Positions 55,254 to 64,000 of a DNA stretch of 64,000 nt are shown in pieces. The notes beneath the pieces are model-generated. The model was given only the letters and a program-made list of their open reading frames with translations. It ran no database searches and had not been told where the DNA came from. The translations under genes and the position numbers were made by a program. Each line of letters opens with the position of its first letter. Positions within the stretch are counted from its first letter, which is position 1. Origin of the DNA: Pirellulales bacterium (GTDB taxonomy: Bacteria; Planctomycetota; Planctomycetia; Pirellulales; Lacipirellulaceae); the NCBI GenBank assembly GCA_022448265.1, contig JAKVCC010000006.1:151243-215242 (forward strand), in the 5' to 3' direction.

Positions 55254-55740
55254 CTACCGTCCGCGCCATGTAGCCAGTGTAAGGCCGTGGAGGCCAATAG
55301 CAAGAAGTAAAGACGATGGGTCGGAGGCGACACTATGCAGGTGCAGATTCGAAAGACCACCTCTCCCACTGGAGAACTTCTCGTAGGACCAGTTGCCGCT
55401 GGTTTCTCGGGGAGTTACCAGCCAGGTCCAGTGGATCAGGATCTCCACCACCATTGCCGACGTGTAGCGAAATTGTGGCCTCGGCGTAGATCATTCAGAA
55501 CGAACTATTGATACCCCAGGTTCCGGAGGCCGGGCTTAAACCCCAGCTACCCGGTATAATATTTACGGCGAGAAGGTCGCCGGTATCGTTGGAGCCCGCC
55601 ACCTCACCCTTGATCGTCCACGAGTTGTGTATCCTTGGGTACTCAGCATCCGTGGTGGCAGCTGAGTTTTCCGTGCCAGCAGCGCGGGAATCTGTAGAAT
55701 CAAGACCCGCCTCCGGCCAGCGTCTTCCTCGGCGGCGGCT
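55254..55740 (-). pseudogene. PEP-CTERM protein pseudogene
   Basis: Read in two minus-strand frames, this gives the end of a planctomycete-type PEP-CTERM protein: first TIKGEVAGSNDTGDLLAVN to SGTWGINSSF, then after a TGA (about 55495; a Trp codon would fit) YAEATISLHVGNGGGDPD. After a one-base shift near 55434 it continues WTWLVTPRETSGNWSY, GGLSNLHL and the sorting tail DPSSLLLAIGLHGLTLATWR ending GR. The tail matches the PEP-CTERM plan: Pro-containing motif, hydrophobic helix, basic end. The N-terminus and signal peptide are not visible. At least one premature stop and one frameshift, so not functional. Confidence 0.7.
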
Positions 55741-55774
55741 TTGCACGGTTCGTACTTGAGCCTAGAATGTTGCG

Positions 55775-56461
55775 ATGCGAAACCGAATGGCCGAGTACCA
55801 AGTTTTCTGGCGTGAGTTCCGTGAATCGTTTCAGACGACGGGTGCTGTATTGCCCAGCGGCCGCGCATTGGCGCGTGCGCTGGCCAGCCGGGTGGGCGCG
55901 AGGGGGCGGCCCCAGCGAATCCTGGAAGTCGGCCCCGGTACGGGTGCCGTCACCAACTCGATCATTGCCCGTTTAGGGCCTGCGGACCAGTTGGACCTAG
56001 TTGAACTCAATCCGCGGTTCGCGGACCTACTCCGTAACCGGATCCGGCAAGATCTGGCCTGGCAGCCGGTGGCCCAGCGCATTCACGTGCTGGAAATGCC
56101 GGTAGAAAACATCGACAACGATGGACGTTATGACGTGATCGTTTCCGGCTTGCCCCTCAATAATTTTCCATCCGAGCAGGTCGCGCAGATCTTAGAGCAT
56201 TTTCATCGCCTGGCTGCCAGAGGTGCTCAATTAAGCTTTTTCGAGTACGCCGTCCTGCGCAAGGCCAAAGCCCTATGGTGCAAACCTTATGAACGCCGCC
56301 GACTCACGATGATCGAGCAACTCTTGGAGCGAGAATTTAGCTCCTGGCAGGTTGCGGTTGATTGTGTTTTGGCCAACGTGCCGCCGGCTTGGGTGCATCA
56401 CTTGTGTTTGCCGGGACTGGCAAGTCAGCCGAGATCTTTAGCGGCGCAAACAGTTCGATGA
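55775..56461 (+). CDS. SAM-dependent methyltransferase (KsgA/PmtA-like)
   Basis: A 228-residue class I methyltransferase. SAM motif I is ILEVGPGTGAVTNSI, motif II the acidic LDLVELNPRF, and motif IV VSGLPLNNFP in the place of the NLPY/NPPY catalytic motif. This pattern resembles bacterial phospholipid N-methyltransferases (PmtA) and the rRNA adenine dimethylase fold. The substrate cannot be told from sequence. Start ATG 55775, or 55790. Its stop overlaps the tsaD start (ATGA), so the two are coupled. Confidence 0.82.
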   Translation: MRNRMAEYQVFWREFRESFQTTGAVLPSGRALARALASRVGARGRPQRILEVGPGTGAVTNSIIARLGPADQLDLVELNPRFADLLRNRIRQDLAWQPVAQRIHVLEMPVENIDNDGRYDVIVSGLPLNNFPSEQVAQILEHFHRLAARGAQLSFFEYAVLRKAKALWCKPYERRRLTMIEQLLEREFSSWQVAVDCVLANVPPAWVHHLCLPGLASQPRSLAAQTVR

Positions 56462-57483
56462 TCCGTATTCTTGCGATTGAGACAACCTGTGACGAAACGG
56501 CGGCAGCGGTCGTCACCGACACGTTGCAGGTCCTGGGCGCCGTGGTGGCCTCGCAAGACGAGTTGCACCAGCGTTTTGGGGGGGTCGTTCCAGAAATCGC
56601 CTCGCGCGCTCATGTCGAACGGATCTTGCCCGTCATTCATCAAACGCTGGAGCACTCTGGCGTCCAATTGTCAGAATTGGACGCAGTGGCGGTCGCCAAT
56701 CGGCCCGGCTTGTCTGGTTCGCTATTGGTAGGATTAATTGCTGCCAAGACCTTGTGCCTAGCACACGACCTGCCGCTTATTGGGATTGATCATTTACAGG
56801 CGCACATCTATGCCTGCCAGATTGCGAGCAAGATCAACGTATTTCCTTGCGTGGGCCTGATCGTCAGTGGCGGCCATTCCAACCTAGTCCGCTGCGATTC
56901 ACCGCTCGATTTTACGGCCCTGGGTGGCACGCTGGACGACGCGGCCGGGGAGGCGTTTGACAAAGTTGCCAGCATGCTCGGGCTCGGTTATCCCGGCGGC
57001 CCTGCCATCGAAGCGGCTGCCCGCGGGGGCGAGTCAACCCGCTTTCAACTCCCTCGGCCCCTACTGAACGCGCCTGATCGTATCCAGTTCAGCTTCAGCG
57101 GACTTAAAACGGCCGTGCGCTACCAACTCTTTGGCAGTGGCCGCCAGATGGGCCACGTGAGCGGCGAACTCGACCGGCAACTGGTGGCCGATATGGCGGC
57201 CAGCTTCCAGGCTGCGGTAATCGACTGTCTGGTTGGCAAGGCTGCGCTGGCCGTCGAGCAAACCGGGTTTGGCCGACTGTGCGTCGGGGGCGGGGTGGCC
57301 GCTAACGGTGCCTTGCGCGAATCTCTGGCCGCTCGAGCCGAGCGCGACAATTTTGCGCTTCACATACCGCCCATGTCGCTCTGTACCGACAACGCCGTTA
57401 TGGGGGCGATCGCTACGGAGCGATTCCGCGCTGGAAAGTTTGATCCGCTCGACTTGGATATTAGTGCAGGGCTCGTACGCTAA
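56458..57483 (+). CDS. tsaD: tRNA N6-adenosine threonylcarbamoyltransferase TsaD
   Basis: A 341-residue ASKHA-fold enzyme that transfers threonylcarbamoyl to A37 of ANN-decoding tRNAs. The N-terminus ILAIETTCDETAAAVV, the metal ligands His112 and His116 in IDHLQAHIYA, VGLIVSGGHSNLV, GTLDDAAGEAFDKVA and LCVGGGVAANGALRE are all canonical. ATG 56458 overlaps the methyltransferase stop. tsaB and tsaE are not in the window. Confidence 0.97.
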   Translation: MIRILAIETTCDETAAAVVTDTLQVLGAVVASQDELHQRFGGVVPEIASRAHVERILPVIHQTLEHSGVQLSELDAVAVANRPGLSGSLLVGLIAAKTLCLAHDLPLIGIDHLQAHIYACQIASKINVFPCVGLIVSGGHSNLVRCDSPLDFTALGGTLDDAAGEAFDKVASMLGLGYPGGPAIEAAARGGESTRFQLPRPLLNAPDRIQFSFSGLKTAVRYQLFGSGRQMGHVSGELDRQLVADMAASFQAAVIDCLVGKAALAVEQTGFGRLCVGGGVAANGALRESLAARAERDNFALHIPPMSLCTDNAVMGAIATERFRAGKFDPLDLDISAGLVR

Positions 57484-57738
57484 GCCGGCGTGCCAAAAAC
57501 TAGAGCTAGTTTCAAAACCTAGTGTGGGTCCGTAATTCTCGGAGATCTTACCGCTGACTGTTCGTCTTAAAATGGGTTCGAGTCTCAAAAACTCCTCTGA
57601 CTCCTGAACTGACAGGAAGGGAAGTGCGACTGGCTTTCGACTGAAGTTGCTGGAAACTCGCCTCCAAACAAGGCTCCGGAACAGGCATAACACGTTTTAT
57701 AAACTTGGCCTGTAAAATAGACGGCCCCGACAATTTGG

Positions 57739-58911
57739 CTAGTCTGCCGAGAGTGTGACAGCAAGGTCCTGCTCTTGGCCATCCCGTTCGATGCGGAGCT
57801 TAATCGTTTGCCCCGGTTTGTACTCCGAGATCTTGTCGCGAAAACGTACGCCTGTGAGCATGGGTTCGCCATCGACGGCCAGAATCCTGTCTGCGTGACT
57901 GCGGTCAATCGATTCGGTTTCGTAGACGACTGGGCCCTCCTGCCGGCGCTGGACCACTCTGCGAAATCCGCGCAGGCCGGCACGCGCGGCAGGACCATCG
58001 GGCGTCAGGCTCACCACGACCAGACCGGCTTCGGTTTGCATCACTTGGGCGATACCAATGCTGGCGCGGATGACACGGCCATGTTGAATTAGTTGAGGCA
58101 CCATCTGCTTGACGCGATCGATCGGAATTGCGAAGCCGACCCCAGCGTTTTGCCCGGTCGTGGTGGCAATCGCCACACACATTCCGATCATTCGCGAACG
58201 TGTATCGAGAAGTGGGCCTCCTGAGTTGCCGGGATTCATCGCGGCGTCCGTCTGAATGCGCGACGACATAACTTGTCCCGAAACACGACTCGGTAGATCA
58301 CGATTTAGGCTGGAGATGATCCCCGTGGTCAGGGTTCCGTCCCAACTAAATGGGTTCCCCAAAATGTACACCCGCTGTCCCACTCGCAGGTTATCCGAAT
58401 TCCCTAAGACAACAGGTTGCAATTCTTCCGCCGGAGCCTCGATGTGCAAAACAGCAATGTCTTGCTCCTTATCCTTGCCCACCAGAGTCGCGGCGTACGT
58501 CTTGGTGGAAGCAAGGGTCACTTTGATAGCGCTCGCCCCGTCGACGACATGGTAATTCGTAAGGATGTGGCCGCGTTTATCAATTACGGCTCCCGATCCA
58601 GACCCTTCCGCTTCCCGCCGAAGCATAAAAAAGTTGTCAACCAGGATGCTTTGCGTGGAAATGTTGACGACGCTCGGATTGGCCCGCTCGTAAACTGAAA
58701 TATTGATCCGCTCTTCGGGCGTCAAATGGAGGGCTGCATCATGTGGCCCTGACAATTCCGAGGGTGGAGATGCACTATCGACAACCGCAGGCTCAACAGC
58801 GTGGGCCGCTGGCCCACCGATGCCCAAGTCAAAATTGCTGCAAGTTAGCGCGAGCCCAAGGGCTAAGCTTGCAAGAGTGCCGATGGTACAAGAGAAAAAA
58901 ACGCGAGTCAT
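57739..58911 (-). CDS. DegP/HtrA-type serine protease with one PDZ domain
   Basis: A 390-residue exported protease. ATG 58911 gives a signal-type N-terminus (MTRVFFSCTIGTLASLALGL...). The trypsin-like domain has a complete triad: His121 (TNYHVVDG), Asp151 (QDIAVL) and Ser230 (NPGNSGGP). A single PDZ domain follows (about 300-390) with an unusual charged insert RRVVQRRQEGPVVYETES before the typical AD.ILAVDGEP motif. Likely periplasmic quality control. The frame extends 34 codons upstream without domain support. Confidence 0.93.
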   Translation of the reverse strand: MTRVFFSCTIGTLASLALGLALTCSNFDLGIGGPAAHAVEPAVVDSASPPSELSGPHDAALHLTPEERINISVYERANPSVVNISTQSILVDNFFMLRREAEGSGSGAVIDKRGHILTNYHVVDGASAIKVTLASTKTYAATLVGKDKEQDIAVLHIEAPAEELQPVVLGNSDNLRVGQRVYILGNPFSWDGTLTTGIISSLNRDLPSRVSGQVMSSRIQTDAAMNPGNSGGPLLDTRSRMIGMCVAIATTTGQNAGVGFAIPIDRVKQMVPQLIQHGRVIRASIGIAQVMQTEAGLVVVSLTPDGPAARAGLRGFRRVVQRRQEGPVVYETESIDRSHADRILAVDGEPMLTGVRFRDKISEYKPGQTIKLRIERDGQEQDLAVTLSAD

Positions 58912-58937
58912 TAGAAAAATTTTCTCAACAAAAATAA

Positions 58938-60878
58938 TTACCGCAGCACAAAAGGCCACAGCAGGGAAATCAGCCACAAAGCCAGCACCATGAGCAATAG
59001 CGACAAGGGCCACCCCACACGCCAGTAGTCCCGCGGCTGGTAACCGCCGGGGCCCATCACCATCAGATTGGTTTGGTAGCCGATTGGTGTCACGAAGCTC
59101 AGGCTGGCAGCAAGGGTGACTGCTACAATATACGGTCTTGGGTCGTAGTTCCCGGCAAGCGCTACCCCCACGGCAATGGGAATCATGGTCGCCGCGACGG
59201 CCACGTTGGTGATCGTTTCGGTAAACAACTGGGAGATCACGTAGACCAGAAATAGTAAGACCATCGGTTTCCAGAATGGTCCCAATCCCAACACCGTGAC
59301 GCCTTGTACGAGCGATTCGGCCAACCAGGTGGCTGCGCCGCTACTATCCAGCGCCTCCCCAATTCCCAAGGCTGCGCCGATCGTCAGAAGCACCTGCAGA
59401 TCGATTGCCGTCCTGGCGTCAGCTGCAGTGAGACAGCGGGTAATAATCATGGCCATGACAATGGCAATGGCCGCCATGGCGTGGACATCCTTCGATGTCC
59501 AATTGCCCGCGGTCAGCCAATTCGGAAACAGGCTGGCAATCGTCAGCCAAAGAATCAATCCGGCAAACAGGAGTCCTGCCAGCAACGCGCGGTCGTGGCG
59601 GCGAGCCGTTGTATTTCCGACTCGGCTCACCAGATAAAAATCGCGACTATTGCGCTGAGATTCGACGAATTCATTGCGTGTTTGCAGGAGGAGTGTGTCG
59701 CCGGGCTCCAGGCGGACGTTGCCAACTTTGTTGGTCAGGCGTTCACCATTGCGGTGAATAGCGACGACTGCTGCATTATAGCGTTGGCGAAATTCTGCTC
59801 CGCGGACGGTAAGTCCAATCAGGGGTGAGGTGCGAGACAACACCGCTTCGGTCAACTGACGCTGCGCGCGTTCAGCGGGTTGGGTTTCAAACGTGGAATC
59901 GGCTGCGGGTACCAGCCCCGGTATGCGTTCCAGGTCGGCAATTGTGGTAACGATCCCGGTGAATACTAGATGATCCCCTTCCCGAATGGTGTCGACCGGG
60001 CTGACGGGAGTAATCGTTTCGTGTTTGCGGTCGATTTGAATGAGAAACAGTCCTGGTAAATTGCGCAGACCAGCATTCTGTACTGACTTGCCGATCAAGG
60101 GGCAGGTGGCCTGCACTAGCATCTCTACGAGATAATCGCGTCGCTGTTCGCCCAATTGTTCGATCAATTCAGTGCGGTCTGGGAGCCGGCGGGGCGCGAA
60201 AAAAATCATGTAGGCCACCCCCACTAGTGCCAAAGGAAGTCCGACCGCCGTAATCTCGAAGAACGAAAGCTCGCCAATCCTGGCAAGAATCGCGGGGTCG
60301 ATCAGATCTTTTTTCTCAGCAACCATTGCATTCAGCTTGGCGTTGATGACCAAGGTTGTGCTGGTGCCAATCAATGTGCAAATGCCGCCCAGAATTGTGA
60401 GATAACTGAGTGGAATCAAGAGCCGCGACGGTGAGATCCCGCGGCGCCGGCACCAATCCACCACGACGGGCGCCAGCATCGCGACTAATGGAGTATTGAG
60501 GACGAAGGCAGAGGCGGGCACAACGGTCGCGGCAAGGCGCACCAGCGCACTTTGCGCGGTTGTTGCTCCGCCGAGGAGACGATTGCCGAGCCAATCCAGC
60601 GCGCCCGTCGTGCGCAAGCCCGCCGAGGCGGCGAAGAGTGCCCCAATCATAATCAAGGCCTTATTAGAAAAACCCGCCAAGGCCTGTTGAGGAGAAAGCA
60701 CACCCGTCAAAGTGACCATCGCCAGGCCACTGAGAAACAGAAAGTCAACTGGCAGTGCCCTGCGCCGCTGCATGGCTAGAAAAATAGATACCGTAACTAG
60801 CAACGCAATGCGTCCCTCGGGCGAGAGCGGGGCTTGCTGGGCAAGGAGATGTGGAAAATTTTCGAATGGGTAATCCAC
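58938..60878 (-). CDS. SLC13/DASS-type permease with two RCK-C (TrkA-C) domains
   Basis: A 646-residue inner-membrane transporter. About six helices (about 22-235) are followed by a cytoplasmic central part with two TrkA-C domains (about 240-320 and 345-425; LPGLFLIQIDRKHETITPV and GDTLLLQTRNEF regions) and then about six further helices. Motifs NTPLVAMLAP and GTSTTLVINA in the first half and TETITNVAVAATMIPIAVGV with GYQTNLMVMGPGGY in the second are typical of the ArsB/SLC13 group with SNT-like loops. Substrate unknown (dicarboxylate, sulfate or another anion). The protease gene follows after 26 bases. Confidence 0.92.
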   Translation of the reverse strand: MDYPFENFPHLLAQQAPLSPEGRIALLVTVSIFLAMQRRRALPVDFLFLSGLAMVTLTGVLSPQQALAGFSNKALIMIGALFAASAGLRTTGALDWLGNRLLGGATTAQSALVRLAATVVPASAFVLNTPLVAMLAPVVVDWCRRRGISPSRLLIPLSYLTILGGICTLIGTSTTLVINAKLNAMVAEKKDLIDPAILARIGELSFFEITAVGLPLALVGVAYMIFFAPRRLPDRTELIEQLGEQRRDYLVEMLVQATCPLIGKSVQNAGLRNLPGLFLIQIDRKHETITPVSPVDTIREGDHLVFTGIVTTIADLERIPGLVPAADSTFETQPAERAQRQLTEAVLSRTSPLIGLTVRGAEFRQRYNAAVVAIHRNGERLTNKVGNVRLEPGDTLLLQTRNEFVESQRNSRDFYLVSRVGNTTARRHDRALLAGLLFAGLILWLTIASLFPNWLTAGNWTSKDVHAMAAIAIVMAMIITRCLTAADARTAIDLQVLLTIGAALGIGEALDSSGAATWLAESLVQGVTVLGLGPFWKPMVLLFLVYVISQLFTETITNVAVAATMIPIAVGVALAGNYDPRPYIVAVTLAASLSFVTPIGYQTNLMVMGPGGYQPRDYWRVGWPLSLLLMVLALWLISLLWPFVLR

Positions 60879-61435
60879 AGTGAGTTACCACCGATTGAGT
60901 TGCTGTCACCGGTTCCGTCGGTTCGCTGGGCCAACCGCAGCACAAAAAAAACGAGGGTATAAGTTGAAGTTCAGAACATTGTCGGGGGCCCTACCCACCG
61001 AGGAGCCTCAGAGAACTCTGCTGAGGATATCCTTGTCAGGACCCCTTGTGGAGTGCTGGAGGTTCGCCTAGCGGGTCGCCCAGGGGTTCGCCCTGACCAG
61101 CAGCGGGGCACCCAACACGCGGTGTGTCAATGCTCAGCCACCTTCTGATTATGCCTGGGAGGCCGGTTTTGACGAAAGAGGCGTCCCAGAACGCCACTGC
61201 GTCACGGCTTTCGGGCCCCGCAGCGAACCTTCCTGCCAGATTCTTGTGGCAGGCCCTGGCCGGTCAGCTTAAACTGATGGTATAGGCTGATTTACTGGAA
61301 TTCCCGATCTGCAAGGATGCGCTGGTTTACAGGAATTCGTGAAACAGCGATAGGGCATTCAACTACGCTGCGAGGGTTGCCTTTCCGGAACAGGGCGGCA
61401 CGGGGTGTAGATGGTACGAAAATGGGATCGCTTTT
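60879..61435. other. Divergent intergenic region upstream of the vWA protein
   Basis: This stretch of 557 bases has no supported gene. It holds a small hairpin CCTCAG-(9)-CTGAGG (61006-61026) and two near-identical 13-mers TTTACTGGAATTC (61291) and TTTACAGGAATTC (61326), 35 bases apart. These could be a repeated operator upstream of the gene at 61436. Confidence 0.4.
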
Positions 61436-64000
61436 ATGCGTAACTATCGATTGCTTGCCGCCGCGCGGTGTGCAGCGGCCTTACTGACGTTCTACGGTAC
61501 TTCTACTATCGCAGGCGCTGACGACTTGGCCCGGGTTATTACCTACCGAAGCGACGGGCAAACTTTTTACGCCATGAGCCTCGTGCCCAATCTAAGCAAT
61601 AGGCACAATGATGCCGCTTCGGTTGTGGTACTGTTTGATACGTCGGCCAGTCAGCAGGGTGTTTATCGAGGGTCGGCTCTGGCTGCGCTCGACACGCTAC
61701 TGGCCCGCCTCCGCGGGGACGACCGTGTCGAACTCATGGCAGTAGACCTGAGTGTTCAGGCACTGACCGAAGGCCTCGTCGCTCCTGGTAGCGCTGAACT
61801 CCAAAATGCGATAGCCGGACTGAGGCAGCGAGTACCTCTGGGATCAACTGACTTAGCAGCTGCTTTGCAGGCGGCCTCTCAGCGGCTCGCCGAAGCCGAG
61901 GCAAAAAATCGTCGAATCGTGTACATTGGCGATGGCATAAGTGCCTCCAACCTGCTGGATTCGGCTACGCTTGGCCCGGTCGTGGATGGGCTGCGCGAAA
62001 CGCGTACTAGCGTCACCAGTTTTGCCATCGGGCCGAAGACGGATACCCAACTCTTGGCCGTGCTGGCCAATCAGACCGGTGGCAATCTTTATATTCAGTC
62101 TGAAATGGTATGGAGCGATGAAGCCGAGGGGATCAGCGCCCGGCGCGCCGAAGCCGAAAATAGGCGTACCGCGCAGTTAGCGGGCCGGCAACTGGCCGAA
62201 TGGCTCACCTCTGCCGTGTTCTGGCCCAAGAGCGTGAATTACCCGGCCGAGATGGGCCAAAGCTTTCCCGCAGTGATGCCACCGCTTCGCGCGGACCGCG
62301 ACACCGTACTGATCGGCACCACTCAGCATGCCTGGGCGGAAGAAACGCGACTGGTGGTCCAGGCCGAAGGCCCCCAAGGGCGCGTGTCGTTGGATTGGAC
62401 GGCCGAAGCCGAACCCTCGCAAGAAGACCATGCTTTCCTCACTGAGATTGTTGCTGCGGCTCAGGCAGACGACGGAGTATCGTTGCCTACGCTCGGCTCG
62501 GCTGGTTTGGCGGAAGTGGCGCGGCTGGTTGGGGCGCGGATGGATCAACTGACCCGGATTGCAGAGCGGGCAGTCGCCGCCGGCGATCGCCGGGCTGCCA
62601 GACGCATTACCCAGGCGGTACTCAGGGCAGATCCGGGCAATGCCCAGGCCCGCACCGTACAACTTGTGATCGAGGAAGCGGGTCCCTTTGAAGAACTTAC
62701 CGGATCGCCCACGGTTGAACCGGCTGGCCCGTCGGTAGACGCTGAACTAGCCGCAGGCCAGCAAGGTGTGGTCGTACTTCAAGGCGATCTTCAGGGCAAC
62801 GCACCTTTGCAAATCGAAGGTGTTCCAGCCGAGGTCGGCTCGGTCGTCGACAACGGCCTCCTGGGGGAAGTTGCCCGCGACGGTGTGTTCCTGGACGAGG
62901 TCGAGCAGCATCGGCGGGTATTTGCCGAAATGCTAAGCAAAGAGATCCAAAACATCGTTTTGGATGCCCGCGAAAATATGACGTCCGATCCCCAGCAGGT
63001 AAGCCAAGATTTGAAATTGGCGCTGGAGAATGTCCAACGGGCTACTGAGTTGTCCGCAGGGAAGCGGGCACAGCTTGTCGACAAGCTACGCGCCGCTCTC
63101 AAAGAAACGAGCTATCAGGCCATCCTAAAAGATGAACTGGATAGGCAGCGCGAAGAAGAATTGGCCGCTAGCGCTTCGCGCAAGCGGCTCCATGAGCGAC
63201 TCACCCAGCGCATCGAGCGTGAAGATCAGTTGATAGCCAAATTTAATGCCCTGGTGGATGAGCAACGCTACCTAGAAGCCGAGGAGGTAGCTCAAATCGT
63301 CGAGGAGATCGATCCGGGGAACGCGATGCCACGCATAGCCACCCTATGGAGCCGGAACAAGCGGGCCGATTATCTGCAGCAGGTGACGCGAGCGGCTCGC
63401 CATAAGGCGTTTTTTGAAACGATGTATCAAGTTGAATTGTCGCATATTCCCTTCCCCGACGTCCCTCCGATTATTTATCCGGATGCCGCCGATTGGATCG
63501 ATATGACCAAGCGCCGGGAGAAATATAAGTCGGTCGACCTCAGCGCGCAGAGCAAGTCGGAAGAGCGGATTCAAAGCATTTTGCGTGAGCCCCTGACGAT
63601 ACCGCTAATTGCAGACGATGAACCCCTCAATGAAATCCTCCGCCAGATTTCCGACGAGTACGAAATACCCATCGTGATTGACAATGCGGCCCTCGATATT
63701 TTGGGAGTCAGTCCCGAAACGGAAGTGACGATACCGCAGCTAAGCAATATTTCGCTTCGATCCGCGCTCAATCTTATGCTCAAACAACCTGGGCTCGACG
63801 AACTCACCTACGTGCTTGACCAGGAAGTGCTGCTGATTACAACTATCGAAAAGGCCAACGAAAACCTGAAGGTCAAAGTCTACCCAGTTGCCGATCTGGT
63901 GCTTCCCATTATGAACATGGGAGGTGGCATGGGTGGCGGTGGCATGATGGGCGGCGGCGGCATGGGTGGCGGCATGGGCGGCGGCATGGGTGGCGGCATG
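61436..64000 (+). CDS. Large exported vWA-domain protein (3' end outside window)
   Basis: An open frame from ATG 61436 to the window edge, 855 codons without a stop. A signal peptide (MRNYRLLAAARCAAALLTFY, cut near IAGA) is followed by a von Willebrand A-like domain (about 60-225) with a degenerate metal site DTSAS in place of DxSxS and a later IGDGIS. A middle part is helical and charged (about 480-640, Glu/Arg-rich). A small STN/secretin-N-like module follows at about 720-805 (TIPLIADDEPLNEILRQISD, LNLMLKQPGLDELTYVL). The visible end is a Gly/Met tract (MGGG repeats, from about 826). Planctomycetes have several such vWA-plus-secretin-like proteins; role unknown. Confidence 0.8.
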   Translation, partial: MRNYRLLAAARCAAALLTFYGTSTIAGADDLARVITYRSDGQTFYAMSLVPNLSNRHNDAASVVVLFDTSASQQGVYRGSALAALDTLLARLRGDDRVELMAVDLSVQALTEGLVAPGSAELQNAIAGLRQRVPLGSTDLAAALQAASQRLAEAEAKNRRIVYIGDGISASNLLDSATLGPVVDGLRETRTSVTSFAIGPKTDTQLLAVLANQTGGNLYIQSEMVWSDEAEGISARRAEAENRRTAQLAGRQLAEWLTSAVFWPKSVNYPAEMGQSFPAVMPPLRADRDTVLIGTTQHAWAEETRLVVQAEGPQGRVSLDWTAEAEPSQEDHAFLTEIVAAAQADDGVSLPTLGSAGLAEVARLVGARMDQLTRIAERAVAAGDRRAARRITQAVLRADPGNAQARTVQLVIEEAGPFEELTGSPTVEPAGPSVDAELAAGQQGVVVLQGDLQGNAPLQIEGVPAEVGSVVDNGLLGEVARDGVFLDEVEQHRRVFAEMLSKEIQNIVLDARENMTSDPQQVSQDLKLALENVQRATELSAGKRAQLVDKLRAALKETSYQAILKDELDRQREEELAASASRKRLHERLTQRIEREDQLIAKFNALVDEQRYLEAEEVAQIVEEIDPGNAMPRIATLWSRNKRADYLQQVTRAARHKAFFETMYQVELSHIPFPDVPPIIYPDAADWIDMTKRREKYKSVDLSAQSKSEERIQSILREPLTIPLIADDEPLNEILRQISDEYEIPIVIDNAALDILGVSPETEVTIPQLSNISLRSALNLMLKQPGLDELTYVLDQEVLLITTIEKANENLKVKVYPVADLVLPIMNMGGGMGGGGMMGGGGMGGGMGGGMGGGM

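Noticed and set aside
1..64000. CRISPR array or rRNA operon
   Set aside because: No regularly spaced direct repeats and no rRNA-like conserved stretches were seen anywhere in the window.

Overview
The window looks like chromosomal DNA of a planctomycete, probably of the Pirellulales. I infer this from the gene families and not from any search: a type II secretion/type IV pilus hybrid operon (GspE, GspF, PilM/N/O/P, secretin), a decayed PEP-CTERM protein, integrase fragments of the type common in planctomycetes, a FlgI-like HEAT-repeat lipoprotein next to smc, and a HTH-receiver regulator. Ribosome binding sites are often weak and GTG starts are frequent.

Layout. 1-0.3 kb: start of an unknown protein leaving the window. 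0.7-11.7 kb: one plus-strand operon for a secretion or pilus machine (pseudopilin, GspE, GspF, PilM, PilN-, PilO- and PilP-like proteins, secretin, a 59-residue protein), with a receiver-histidine kinase-STAS signalling block inside it. 11.7-13.3 kb: a secreted protein and a cold-shock protein. 13.8-16.4 kb: accessory scar beside tRNA-Met, with a repeat-bearing lipoprotein, two broken integrases and the right end of an IS3-type element. 16.4-21.7 kb: diguanylate cyclase, YjbQ, a truncated DUF4105 gene, a CE15-like esterase and a MEMO-family protein. 21.8-27 kb: hisG, hisE, miaA, moaC and small regulators.

27.7-42.2 kb is a long minus-strand run: glgC, a MORN-type protein, ftsH, ppk, a DnaJ-type co-chaperone, a small membrane protein, rnpA, yidD, the FlgI-HEAT lipoprotein and smc. 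leuS (minus) and hom (plus) diverge at 44.9 kb; apgM, valS and a DUF151 protein follow on plus. cimA and lysC form a minus-strand operon at 51.6-54.9 kb. 55.2-61 kb holds a PEP-CTERM pseudogene, a methyltransferase overlapping tsaD, a DegP-type protease and an SLC13-type permease. A large vWA-domain protein runs off the right end.

The most notable observation is the leader of cimA-lysC. A 26-codon leader ORF has four Ile and two Thr codons clustered near its end. It is followed by a 12-bp terminator hairpin with a T-run, and by a mutually exclusive 13-bp antiterminator whose left arm spans the leader stop codon. This is the design of a classical ribosome-mediated attenuator. It would tie citramalate synthase (Ile precursor supply) and aspartokinase (Thr/Ile precursor supply) to charged tRNA-Ile/Thr.
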